DNA from: Psococerastis gibbosa | Taxonomy: Eukaryota; Arthropoda; Insecta; Psocodea; Psocidae | Assembly (NCBI GenBank): GCA_963971405.1 | Contig: OZ020488.1 | Coordinates: forward strand, 20,603,089 to 20,667,088 | Length of the DNA stretch: 64,000 nucleotides | Reading direction: 5' to 3' | Part shown: piece by piece, positions 19,576 to 30,680 of the stretch | How positions within the stretch are numbered: position 1 is the stretch's first letter | How the letters are laid out: each line of letters opens with the position of its first letter | The notes under the pieces: generated by a model | Told to the model about the DNA's origin: nothing | Databases searched by the model: none | Seen by the model: the letters and a program-made list of their open reading frames with translations, nothing else | Translations under genes and position numbers: made by a program

Positions 19576-20336
19576 TGTAGGAAGTCTCGTATCGTATTTC
19601 TATACTACAGTAGTATGCTTGTTACCGGTCAGGATTTTTCGGGAGGGGGTGGACCTGCGCCCACAAAACCTGATTGTTTAATTTTGCACAGGGAGGCTCG
19701 AAGGTCACCTCAGAGGGAAGTTTTCAGAAAATATAGACGAGCAATATTGGGTTTTTACGCTTTTTGACTCCAGTAATAAATAATAATGTCTTGAAGGACT
19801 TTTTATGAACCCAGGTCAACTTATTGTGTGGCACATTGGCCCCGTGTCCAATGCCAACGACCCCGGGGGTTTCGGACATAATTTGAATTGTTTCCGTATG
19901 CGTTTTGGCCATTGGCAAACCTTTAATTTTTTTAGAAAAGGTAACAGTGATATTGTTGCAAACAAGGGGGACCCGAGACCCCCGGGGAAATGTATTGTAT
20001 AGGCAAGATTACGGACGAATACTAATCGATATACCAGCACAAGGTCCGGGGGCTGCTCCGAGGGATTTTTCGTGTCTCGAAAATTTACCGTATCGATTGA
20101 TTTGATTCCAGCTATTGCAAACTTTGGTGCCTGCGGCAAAAAATAGCTTCGTTTAATGTAGTTAGTTTTGGAATACATTGTTCTTCTAATGGCAATGAAA
20201 AAAATGATGATAGACAGGAGTAAGATTGGATGCATTGGATTAGACATATGCATTTTTCAGGTTCACACTTCGGGGGGGAGGGGGGGGGGGTGTTTGGGCG
20301 TTTGAGTACCCTGTACCCCTTGGCTACGGCCTTAAT
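19576..20336. other. NOS1AP intron with a decayed hAT-type right end
   Basis: A G-rich run (20272-20291) and CCCCTTGGCTACGGCCTT (about 20316-20333) match the right terminus of the hAT-type MITEs. The left end was not identified. The CCCCGGGGG-type motif near 19860 and 19980 resembles the minisatellite core. Confidence 0.4.
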
Positions 20337-20349
20337 TACCGATAAATGT

Positions 20350-20591
20350 GTGTAGCCGGCCGCCTTACCAAGTTGAATCCAGCGGACCAGAGCAGGTTCA
20401 AAGATGCAGATAACTTGGTAGTGTGCACAGTGCCGGTAGGGAACCATGGTAGGACTTGTCCTGGTCACCTACGAACTAATCGTGTGGCATTACTGTTTTT
20501 CCCAAGTGGTTCGGAATCCACTATAATCAGGAGGTCCCCTGTCTTATGGGCCCACACCGTGGCCTGGGACTGTGTACAACCATACTACTAC
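20350..20591 (+). mobile_element. SINE-like retroposon with (TAC)n tail
   Basis: 242 bp flanked by an exact 13-bp duplication TACCGATAAATGT (20337-20349, 20592-20604). The body includes GTAGCCGGCCGCCTTACCAA, TAGGACTTGTCCTGGTCACC and GTGGTTCGGAATCC, and ends CATACTACTACTAC. A second copy is inverted at 24465-24681. A long variable target duplication plus a simple-repeat tail is the signature of retrotransposition. Confidence 0.85.
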
Positions 20592-20604
20592 TACCGATAA
20601 ATGT

Positions 20605-21644
20605 AGCAAATGTGACACCTGTATCCATACCCTTACAGCCAGATCCCGTAGCCTGCTTGGTTGGATGATTAGCAAATCATTCCCGATTCGATTATTGAGC
20701 TTCAATAGAGGAGAAGGTTCCCAGAGAGCAAATATAATAATATCACCTCTTATCGTTATAGGCATAAAATGAACATATCGCGCGAGAAATCCAGAAAGCC
20801 CCTTTCCATCTCATTGAAAAAGGAAGTAGCGCTACTGCAAATATTGGTTTTCAATTACCCCACTATTGTCTACCCCCATTTCCATGTCCCGGCGTGGAAA
20901 ATTCATCTGTATTTTGTATTCATTCGCTCTCCTGCTTTTCCCATAAAATGTGAAATGTCTCTTTCAACTTGCGAATGCTCTTTGTCCCGTTACTCATGCT
21001 TTTCAAATAATTATCTTCAATGTCCTCATTTATTTCAGCATCAATGCATTTGTCCAAAATTTTTACTTGTGCAATTTTTACTAGGCCTATTAATTATTAT
21101 TAAGTGATTTGTAAATAAAATGTGCTTTAGCTTGTATATTGTATTGCAACTAGTGAGACAAACCTGTTACCTTTGGTGCCTAAAATATGGATCATTATTG
21201 AGTTATCTGCGATGCTCCGTTTTTTTCACTGCCTGTTCCATCTTCCCCATTTTAATTTGGCTTGTTGTGCTCAACCGGGTCTGTTGTGAACTAGAAATAA
21301 TATTGTACACATCTCTGTGTACTATGTTCTTTCACAGTTAAGCGGCCCCTACGCGGCCAATAATAATGATATTATCAGTAATGTCATTACTATTCAGTAA
21401 TGATGGAGCTGTGATCAGAAAATCCAGATCCCTATCATTATTTTTCGTCATTCCAACTTTGTCCACCTTACACGATCATTATTACTGTCATCTTGATAAG
21501 ATAATGTCATTATTACTGACCTTTTATAAAATTTTATAAAACTTTATAAAATGCATCAATTTTTAAGTGGAAATGAAACTGGATAATATTCATTAGGAGT
21601 ACTCACTTTTAAAAAACGCCGTGGGACGGCAATCTAATGAGGGT
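20605..21644. other. NOS1AP intron, nothing recognised
   Basis: The ORFs at 20769-21107 and 21120-21341 are hydrophobic, AT-rich and have no recognisable domain or splice context. ATTATTACTGTCAT-type short repeats occur at 21360-21510. Confidence 0.35.
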
Positions 21645-21768
21645 CTAAGCCTTAGGAATGGTAGAAGATCTCTCCTCCTTTGACCTCAGCACTATTTGGG
21701 AAGCTTTGGTCAGCAACATGTCCTGTGGCCGCCTTTTTCCTCTACCGATGAAGGTAACGCACCCATTA

Positions 21769-22156
21769 GGCGGGGATTCCACCGACCGGCTAGAGCTAAA
21801 TACAAAAACGGTGACGTGGTAGCAGACATTCAAGACGGGGTTTCCATCGACCTCGCATTACAGAATGCAAATGACATTGTTTGACAAATGTTTGTTTTAC
21901 TCTATGCCATAGTTAAAATTGATCAATGATCATAGAGTAAAATCACAAACAAACTAAAATTAAAAAATGGCGTCATGGGATATATGTTAAGTATAAACAT
22001 TTTAATAGATTTCTATAAAAAGAAAAATTCTAATTTCCGTCAATGTCATTTACATTCTACAATGTGAGGTCGGTGGAACCCCGCCTAAGTCTTGAATGTC
22101 TGCTACCACGTCACCGTTTTTGTATTTAGCCCTAGCCGGTCGGTGGAATCGGCGCC
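21769..22156. mobile_element. Composite family A MITE (copy 1)
   Basis: 388 bp with TTA duplication (21766-21768, 22157-22159). The right outer arm ends CCGGTCGGTGGAATCGGCGCC. An inner element terminus (TTCCA-CGACCTCGCATT ... GAGGTCGGTGGAACCCCGCC) is embedded between the CATTCAAGAC / GTCTTGAATG halves of the outer arm. The core carries AAAAATGGCGTCATGGGATA. The left inner junction has lost a few bases. Confidence 0.85.
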
Positions 22157-22337
22157 TTAGAGCTGGGTGGACCAAGGCCAGACGAATCCACCTGGCAGGA
22201 TTGCCAACAAAACTGGCACAGTAATTCACAATCTAAATAGCTTTGTTCTGACTGAGATTAGTTTATGACGAGAACCTCCAAGCTCAATCTCAGTTGCCAC
22301 CTTTGGCCACTTGATTGTTAACACTGTGAACTTCATA

Positions 22338-22721
22338 GGCGCCCATTCCACCGACCGGCTAGGGCTATTTACAAAAACGGTGACGTGGTAGCAGACATTC
22401 AAGACTTAGGCGGGGTTTCCACCGACCTCGCATTGCAGAATTGACGGAAATGTTTATTTTCCTCTATGTCATAGTTAAAATTGATCAATGATCATACAGT
22501 AAAATCACAAACAAACAAACTAAAATTAAAAAATGGCGTCATGGGATATGTTAAGTTCAAACATTTTAATAGATTTCTATAAAAAGAAAAATTCTAATTT
22601 CCGTCAATGTCATTTGCATTCTGCAATGCGAGGTCGGTGGAAACGCCACCTAAGTCTTGAATGTCTGCTACCACGTCACCGTTTTTGTAAATAGCCCTAG
22701 CCGGTCGGTGGAATGGGCGCC
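22338..22721. mobile_element. Composite family A MITE (copy 2)
   Basis: 384 bp with the same outer and inner organisation as 21769-22156 and 56809-57191. Here the inner junction is intact (CAAGACTTAGGCGGGGTTTCC). Flanks are ATA and TAA, so the TWA duplication is imperfect. Confidence 0.85.
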
Positions 22722-22785
22722 TAAGGCCCGTTTCATAGTCTAGTTCTCTATCAACTGGACTACTTCAGACACTTACCTATGGTAA

Positions 22786-24451
22786 ATTATTGTAAAAAGA
22801 AAAGGAAAATTGTAATTTGAAACGAAAATTAAAATACTGTAAAGTAACTTTCCACTGTATGTACGCTATGGTATGTATTGTATTTCCCTATGTATACTGT
22901 TTGTTTTTTTACATGTCATATTATGTTTATTGATTTATTTTTAATTTCTATTTCTATTTTCCCTGCCTTTTCCCCAATTTGCTACAGTTAAGTGAGTTAC
23001 TTATTAATATTAAAAATAATAATGTCTCTTTTACATTTATACAGTTGTATAACGATGCGATGTTTAACTGACCTTGATGCAGGTTGCCAAGTCGTGTTGT
23101 GAAGTTGTTTGCTGATAGCTTAATTTCCCAATTAGACTGTCATCATGCTTACGTTCTACACCAAGTTTGAAATTGAATAATTTCCACCCCCCCCCCACTT
23201 TTTATCTTTGATAAAATTTCCTACCTTTATATTTAGCAGTACCAATCAATGCAAATGTTGCTTACACTGTCCTTGTTTTCTATCAACATTCATCTATCTT
23301 TAACGTCAGGCTGGCGGTTGCAAGCTCAAATATCTTGTTGATTTTTTTCTTCTACTGTGAGTATCTATCTTTCATTTGTGTGATAGCCGCCCAAGGTAAT
23401 GCGTGACCCTCACACGCCTCAAGGTACGAGGGAGCGCAACCATTACAAAACTGTATAAACATTAGATCTTGTAAATACACGTTTATTTTATTTATTTATT
23501 ATTCATTTTCACTGCAGCAGCACAGCAGCAATCATGTTAGTGGTTGTGCTACATCAATAGGCTACATTAATACTCAATTATAATACTGTAATGGCTTTGG
23601 CGATTAGTAGGCTACTAATATGTTTGTCATCTGTAAAATTTTCTGCGACTGGCATTGTCAGCATTACTTTGTATATTAGCGTATTAATCGTATTTCCTAT
23701 AAATTTTAACCTTCACATAATTTTCTATCCAACCCTGCACTTTGAATGGAGATTTTGGATTCTATGTGGATTAAATAATTTTACAATTTTACTGAGTCAC
23801 CTCCATTGGACCGTAGGCGTACTGTACGTCTGTAAGTTGTGAAAAGGTCAAACAGACTCTGCACCCCCGAGCAATTTTGAGCTACCCACATAGTATGTAC
23901 TGCATGCGACAGCCAACAGTATTAAATTCCCATCTCGGTATCGCCCCATGTTTGAGATTTATTTTTATTTATTAATTTAATTTTTATGCTATTTCATATT
24001 TAATCGAAATACTTTTTTTCTAAGAAGTGGATAGAATACATTACAAGAATATTGTGGAAATTTTGTACTATTGTTTTCGGTTTCATTGCAGTATTGTTAT
24101 TGTAAGTAAACAATATAGCCTATCAGCATATTTGAGTAGTTCGTGAATTTTTAGAATAATTTGTTAATAATAAATACATTAATAGCCCTTAGATAATAGG
24201 GCACTATATACCCGGGTATTGTCACCCGCCTATATGGTAAGTATTGTAAGAAAAGTAAAAAATTGAAGAAAAAAAACGCAAACCCGTTTTAGTATTTTTT
24301 ATTAAACACTTCCCTAATTGGTAGAACGTTTTTTAAATAATAATAAATAAACAACGATACATTTCTAAAAATAAATAGATAAACACCCAATGCTTGGCTT
24401 ATACACCAGACTTATAAAGGATACAAAATGGCGGATGACAATACCTGTCTA
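22786..24451. other. NOS1AP intron, nothing recognised
   Basis: AT-rich, with a short poly-C run near 23189-23199. The ORF at 23591-23842 is hydrophobic and unrecognised. Confidence 0.35.
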
Positions 24452-24464
24452 ATATAGAGCCCTA

Positions 24465-24681
24465 GTAGTAGTATGGTTTGACACATAGGACTCCAGTGGA
24501 CCTCCTGATTATAGTGGATTCCGAACCACTTGGGAAACACAGTCAAGTCACACGATTAGTTCGGAGGTGACCAGGACAAGTCCTACCATGTTTCCCTACC
24601 GGCACTGTGCACACGACCAATTTATCTGCAGCTTTGAACCTGCTCTGGTCCGCTGGATTCAACTTGGTATGGCGGCCGGCT
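24465..24681 (-). mobile_element. SINE-like retroposon with (TAC)n tail, copy 2
   Basis: Inverted copy of 20350-20591 with its own exact 13-bp duplication ATATAGAGCCCTA (24452-24464, 24682-24694). The tail appears as GTAGTAGTAT at the left edge. Confidence 0.85.
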
Positions 24682-24699
24682 ATATAGAGCCCTACTAGA

Positions 24700-24965
24700 T
24701 AATAAATAAATAAACACCGTGTCCATGGCAACCCAATTAGGATTAGGACTAAGGACAGTTGGAGGACCCTCTCTCTTGACCACTGCCTCATTTGCGAAGT
24801 TGTGGTCAGCAACATGCCCGGCAGCCACACTTCTCCCTTTCCGATGAAAGTTTAGTTACCCATCGGGGTCGGGAGGACTCAGCCCAGGAGGATGGAACTT
24901 CCACCTTCCGTTTTATAGTCTACGTCTCTACCGACTGGACTATTCCGAATGGATAATACACTACT
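24700..24965 (-). mobile_element. tRNA-Lys-like SINE, uninterrupted copy
   Basis: The - strand reads AATAGTCCAGTCGGTAGAGA (A box), then GGTGGAAGTTCCATCC (weak B box), then a body with CATCGG and GTTGCTGACCACAACTTCGC, ending in TTTATTTATTTAT. Same family as the interrupted copy at 21645-22785. Confidence 0.65.
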
Positions 24966-24974
24966 ACTACTGGG

Positions 24975-25195
24975 GTCCGCCTCCACCCCCCACCACCCCG
25001 CAGATTGGTATAAATATCAGAGCACATCCCCGTGCCCAAACAGTTGCTGCTGAGTGCTGAGCCTCCGAGATACAATCGTAGATGTCTACGCAGTTCTACT
25101 GAAGATGTTGACCGCAGATGTTTATGAAACGTTTGGAAGTACGCTTTCAGATCGATCAGCGTCATCATCCCGGATTCTACTGCTTCATCAGTTCT
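24975..25195. repeat. Family D (Penelope-terminal-repeat-like) fragment
   Basis: It contains GCCTCCGAGATACAATCGTAG, TACTGAAGATGTTGACCGCAG and ATGAAACGTTTGGAAG, ending near CCCGGATTCTACTGCTTC. Only one arm is present, and the stem of the ribozyme-like motif is disrupted. Confidence 0.6.
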
Positions 25196-25920
25196 TCAGG
25201 ACATTATCATTATTTGCCCATTATTATTTGTGATGCAATTTCGCATGCAAGGAATTACATTCCTTACCGAAATCCGTTGCTCCTTCACCCAAAAATCGGT
25301 TTGTATCTAGTTCCCCAATAGGATTTAATTAATTATACCCTAGCTTTCCATGGGTGATACGGCTTTAATTAAGACAGTATTACGAGTATTTACCACCTCC
25401 ATTACCGAAATAATATTGACGCTTGAGATAATTTGTATTCGAATGACGCGACTATTTCCATCCGGGATGTGCCTCCTCCGTGGTTACCGAATTGTCTTCG
25501 GTAAGATTGCAAATAACTTCGATGTGACTTGTGAGTGAATTACCACAGAACAAAGAGATCAGATAGTATAGAATTTATTGATAGGCATGCTGCTAACCTC
25601 ACTGGCTTCTTATGGTATCATTAGCTATTTTAAAATTAATCACTTGACGTTTTACGTGCGTTCTTGCCTTTGTCGTATTAGGAGAAGATCTATTTTTTAA
25701 TGATTTGTTTCGATAGAGCGATATCGTGATTAAATTGTTTCTACTAATATACTATAGTATATATCCACGAAGTAACATGTCTTACTTACAATATATGATT
25801 AAACGATCAATTTTAACACTAAATTGACTTTGAGTTGAAGAGACAACTTCCTTAGAACTCCTAACCTATCTAACAATCTTGTTGATCCATTAATTGGAGT
25901 ATCTGGTCAAAACGGTGAAC
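25196..25920. other. NOS1AP intron, nothing recognised
   Basis: No repeat family match or coding exon seen. Confidence 0.35.
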
Positions 25921-25929
25921 ACTGGAATC

Positions 25930-25995
25930 TGTCGTGTAGTGGTAAACACGATGCCCCGGGAAGACATTCGAGTTCAAGTCCCACCGAATTAAGTT
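25930..25995 (+). ncRNA. tRNA-like pseudogene or SINE head
   Basis: The D-arm-like GTGTAGTGGTAAACAC (4-bp stem) is followed by CGAGTTCAAGTCCCACCG, which matches a T-arm/B box. The acceptor stem does not close and the anticodon arm is poor, so a functional tRNA is unlikely. Confidence 0.3.
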
Positions 25996-26800
25996 TTTTT
26001 TAATACTCTATTTCGGATATAATTGTTATAAAATACAATACAAATGCTTTATTCAACATTTATGTTGATTAAATACAAAAAGAAAATAGGCCTTGTTAAG
26101 AAGAAGAAGACACGGACAAAAGTTAAACACGTATTTGATTAAAGATACGAAGGTTGAGGTAATACCAAAGAAAAATAAAGAAGCTAAGATTGATTGACAT
26201 GACATGATGTCGATTAAAATGTTTGACTTTGCCAAATTTCCCTTGCTTAAATTTGATTGCTTGAATTTTGAAATAAACCAGATTTATTGATGAATGTGGG
26301 ATGGAAATTGGCTATACCTACGGGGAAACTTCGAATACAAGCCAATAGGCACAATTCTTGTAGGTTATAAAAATATAGTAAAAGGGTGGGAAGGAAGTGT
26401 AGGTAAATATTGCCCTAGTGTTATTTTTTTTTAAAATAATTCTTGAAAACGTATGAGGGGAAGAAATCACAAAACTTACACTTAACGAAAACTGATATAC
26501 TGTAGGTCTAGGCCCTAGGGTATAAAAAAAAAATACAAACTTTGAAATATTTGTAACCTGTCTTGTTGAGACATCAGAAAATAAATAAATAAATATAATA
26601 CATACAATAATATACATTTGTTATACAAAAATACCGTAGGCCGTGGCCCGTGATGGGTCCAGAACAACTGTAGTTTTTTTTTTCCTTGTCCAGTAGTCCC
26701 TGGACAAGGAGCATATATTACAACAATACAATAACTTACAGGCATACAATTTTTGGGTACCAAAAACCCACTTAGGTTATTATTATTATTTTTTCCCCCC
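25996..26800. other. NOS1AP intron, nothing recognised
   Basis: AT-rich. Short ORFs are low-complexity. A short inverted repeat CTTGTCCAG...CTGGACAAG lies at 26686-26710. Confidence 0.35.
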
Positions 26801-26957
26801 TAACTGGTTACTCCACCAGGTAGGGGATTATATTAATGCGAAGTAAATATATGCTAATTACAAATCACGACCACCCCAAAGCTTCCGCTTGTCGGGGGTG
26901 GCGTCTTCTTAACTAAATATTGATGATAATAATAATAATAATAATAATAATAATAGT
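26801..26957 (+). repeat. Retroposon-like 3' end with (TAA)n tail
   Basis: A C-rich start, then an inverted GACCACCCC...GGGGTGGCGTC stem (about 26869-26904), then TTGATGATAATAATAATAAT (tract 26924-26956). A TAA tail is typical of I-like LINEs and their dependants. The class is not certain. Confidence 0.4.
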
Positions 26958-27039
26958 TAAGGTCAATCCAAACAATAATATAGGAAGTATAAATAAGGTA
27001 GTATAGGGAGCATAATTTCTAATTAGGTATATTTAATTA

Positions 27040-27253
27040 TTGAATGACCATGTCACTACTACCTTCAGAAACATCTCCACCGTATAGGGATAGCAGTGGA
27101 GACTTTCTGCCCTCTATACGACACCCGGGAAGAGATGGACGGAAATCATCTTAAGACGTGCCAGGCTCTTGTCAGTATCAGCAGAGGTTCATCAGATTAT
27201 GTGTTGTATTGGGCTGCAAGAAAGCTGATGGCGGAAGCCTAGTGCTATGGTGT

Positions 27254-27285
<32 letters not shown>
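27040..27285 (+). pseudogene. Poly(A)-tailed retro-inserted fragment
   Basis: A non-AT-rich block ends in about 28 As (27258-27285). One frame reads CQALVSISRGSSDYVLYWAA then RKLMAEA-stop at 27179-27242. It looks like the 3' end of a reverse-transcribed mRNA or LINE. The source was not recognised. Confidence 0.45.
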
Positions 27286-27289
<4 letters not shown>

Positions 27290-28620
27290 AGTTAGGAACT
27301 ATTTGAGATAGATATTCTGAATTGTTAATTAGGAATTGGCTAATTAGAAACTGGAAATATTTAATATTTGGTAGTTGTTTTATTTCATCTGGTAGTCTGT
27401 TGTAAGCTAAGATAGATAAGTATGTAAGGGAATGTTGAATATTCTATGTTTGATACTTGGGTATTTGTAGATTGTTACTCACACCTAAGCGAGTCGCCCT
27501 GCCGTGTTCAATGAAATCGACTTGTCCTTCTGGTGTTGAGTTTGTGATGAAACGCTACAGGAGCAATTGTTTAATATAAATTGATTGTAAAATTGCAACT
27601 ATTGTAATATGAACATTATATGGGATAGGAGGAAATAATATTGAGACCTCATTTAAATAGTATTTTAAAGCAGTTTCGCTCTAAAGTATATAGGCACAAA
27701 ACGCCTTTTCTTATAAGTTTCTTATCGACTTCACAATTTCAATCATATCTGAAATTGACTTTTCTTCCCCGAGGCTCTGTAGGATTGAATAATTTTCTTT
27801 GAAGATGCACAATAAAATTGAATAGTTCCATGCTTGTTCTGAGACACTCACTTCATGTGTTGTAAAGAGGTTATAGGTAGTATTTCAATGAAAGTTAAAC
27901 TTTCGCATTTTTGTTTTTTTCTAACTTGTATAGTAGGCTACAATTTTTTGAAGGCAGATTGCTACATATAAGAACCTAATTTCTGATTTACATTTTAATT
28001 GGTTTCATTATTTGTATTTATTTTATTCAGTTTGCGTCATGCGACAGAAGTAGTTGCTTTCGAGACAGCGACAATAGATGATAATATTGTATATTCTCTA
28101 ATGACCCCTGAGAGGGGACAAAATAAATTGACTGCTGTAGCATTATACCAAAATAAAATAATAGAACGTGTACCAGCGAGGGGAAGTGTGTTTTTTTGGC
28201 ACGAGGTTTCGATATAAAATCCGATGTCAAGATGGGAGTGAGACACAAAGATGAGGCTGCAGTAAAGTAGACAAGGACAGCCATTGGGCAATAGGGTACG
28301 GGCGAGTCGCGAGGTTTGGCGGGTCGACCGCTGTTGGTTCAGTTGCCGCCAGCAAAATTTGCTGCCGTTCACTGGTGCTGTTGCTTTGTTTTCTGGAGTC
28401 GGAGTTTTCGGAACTTGTGTTGTCTTGCGCGAGTGGTTTATTTGATTGATTCGGTAACTGGATGAAAATTTTTGTGATGACACAACACCGCTGGTTATGG
28501 CTGCTACAGTTTTTAAAGTGTTTCTTAAAGAACATTGAATGCGTTTGAGTAGCAATTTTTTCGAGTAATGAAATAATTGCCTAATTAGTTGTTTGTTAAT
28601 TTACAACAGGCTGCTTGCTC
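27286..28620. other. NOS1AP intron; GC-richer patch without an assignable gene
   Basis: The patch 28200-28520 is clearly GC-richer than its surroundings and carries overlapping - strand ORFs (172 and 102 codons) that match no family I recognise. No poly(A) signal or splice pair defines a gene. Confidence 0.3.
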
Positions 28621-28649
28621 AATACAACGTGCTTTTCCCGAAAATCATT

Positions 28650-28985
28650 ACCTTAGTGCAAATTTCTTGGAGTCCGGGGGAAATTTAGGGGAAAAAATAG
28701 GCCCGAAATTGGGGTTTTACGTTTGTTGGTAACAATAAATTTTTGATTTTACATATAAAGATTCTTATAACTCCAAACAGAGGCCTCCAGGGGGAAATGT
28801 ATGAAAAATTAGGATGGGAGCGAAATTTGAGTTTGATGAGTTTTTACACTCCGAGACTTATTGATATGTATGTCTCCAAACAGGGGGACCGGGGGTTACC
28901 CCACCCCTGGGATTAAAATAAATAAATATATATATATATATAGGTACAAAATTGTGGGGTTTTACGCATTTTGTTTTGGCCGACA
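28650..28985 (-). repeat. Dispersed minisatellite units (as in the hAT-like composite)
   Basis: Inverted units: AATTGGGGTTTTACG (28708 on) and ATTGTGGGGTTTTACGCATT (28951 on) are the complement of the GCGTAAAACCCCA anchor. CCGGGGGTTACCCC-type cores lie between them. Confidence 0.6.
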
Positions 28986-30600
28986 AATATTTTTTCGAGA
29001 GAGAGGGAGGGCGGGGGGTACGGGTACTGTACTGGGTACGGCCTTGTTATTGTCTTTTTAAGAGGAAGCTGACCGTAGGTATTGTATCTCCTGGATCACC
29101 CCAAAATCTGGTAATTTATATTTTTTATTTTAATTAAAACTGAAGATAGTACTTGTATGTACAGAACTGGACTTTTCCATACATAATTTAGTACTATAAG
29201 GCATTCCTTAGTGATTTTTCCGTTAAAATGAAAGGGTACAGAAATTTACCGAATTATCAAATTCATGGAAAACTAAACATTAACTTATAATGGTGTGTGA
29301 AATGTTATGAGATAGTCCTCTACAACTTGAATATTTCAAATATTTATTACTTGCACATTAAATAAATTAAAACTACCTACCAGATTTTGGGGATTTTAGC
29401 CTGCCCTCAGTATCCTCTCACTAACAATTTTATTAGCTCATGCAGTTACGCAGTGGTGACGCGACAGGTTTACAAGGAGAGGGGGGGGGGGGTGTATCAT
29501 GTGGCGCCCGAGGCGGACCACCCCTCGTTGCGCTTATGCAGTTACGAACAGTTTTAACATTTAATGGAATATGAAAATGCCGCATTTTCATGGTTGAGCG
29601 CAATCCCTGATTTAGGCGTGTTATTTATTTCTCGTTTCAAGTGCGAAAATATAGCTTTTACTCTTTGCTGCATTATCGTCACGCACTGGAGCATGCTGCA
29701 TGTAGTACGAAGTGCCTCATGGTCAAGGGTAAATGACCGGATTGTGTGCTTTGTGATTACTGCCTGCTTATTGATTTGATTGTTATGACGTCAGTGCGGC
29801 CGCTGTGAAATGTCGGTTGGCTGTATTGAACAAGAAGCCTAAAAATTGGTATTCAAACATTCATTGCTTGGCTTATTAATTTCGTGAAAAATTGAAAACC
29901 AAACGTTTTGAACTGAGAAATGCTACTAACTTCCCCCAAATTGCTTAGAGACCAGCTCTTAGAGAAAGCTTTCTGCACTGTCTAGGAGGGACACAGGCAC
30001 TAGCACAATGACAGAACTACATGATTTTGACGATGTTACTTCATACTTTTTTGTCGATTGCTTGTTGATTACCTACTTGATAGTATAATTTAACAGAAGT
30101 ATATTGTGTATTTATTTATTAATTAATTATTATTTATAAACATATAGCTGCTAAATGTGCCCTTGCTGGGTGATTCACAAAGCGTCGGAAAGATTAAAAA
30201 GCTTGGAACCACACATCTTACGATCCAGAGGAAAACAGCTTCAAAGGTGCCTAGGAGCTTCCCTGTGATTCATGGGATTTCTTATAGTAACAAAATTATT
30301 GTCCATAGGTATTTTTTTTAATCCTATAAATAACTTCATATAATAGGGGGTTCAACTATGAAAAACAATTTTCTCAAAGAGGACGCCATTTTTTTTTAAA
30401 TTCACATATGATGTCATTTCTATCGTAAACAAAATACACAGGGTCGCTTCCACCTTGATAGTTTTTTATGAGGGCAAAAAATAACTGAGAAATAGTCTTT
30501 TTCTCGAGAAACCTGTCATCGTTTTATAGGTTTTTAAGCCAAGAGCAAATAAATGGATTGAAAAAAATCTACATACAGTATACTCCTAAAACGCGTGTGT
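28986..30600. other. NOS1AP intron, mostly nothing
   Basis: A decayed family B arm (CTACAACTTGAATATTTCAAAT, about 29320-29345) and a 13-nt poly-G run near 29481. No gene. Confidence 0.35.
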
Positions 30601-30611
30601 TACATATTATA

Positions 30612-30680
30612 CTATTGTACTGTTCGCCCAGCCGTTGAATATTATATATTCAATGGCTGGGCCAACAGTTGGACTATTTT
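30612..30680. repeat. Short hairpin
   Basis: GCCCAGCCGTTGAATAT (30626 on) is mirrored by ATATTCAATGGCTGGGC with one G.U-compatible difference and a tiny loop. Weaker pairing extends outward (ACTGTT / AACAGT). Pre-miRNA-like in size, but the loop is very short. Confidence 0.4.

Larger units (their letters stand above)
21645..22785 (-). mobile_element. tRNA-Lys-like SINE interrupted by two MITEs
   Basis: The SINE parts are 21645-21768, 22157-22337 and 22722-22785. The last, read on the - strand, gives AGTAGTCCAGTTGATAGAGA, resembling the tRNA-Lys A box (TAGCTCAGTCGGTAGAG). The first part shares TGGTCAGCAACATG and CCGATGAA with the uninterrupted copy at 24700-24965. Two family A MITEs are inserted at different points. 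Confidence 0.6.

Noticed and set aside
25930..25995. Functional tRNA gene
   Set aside because: No closing acceptor stem and no convincing anticodon arm; only A/B-box-like parts remain.
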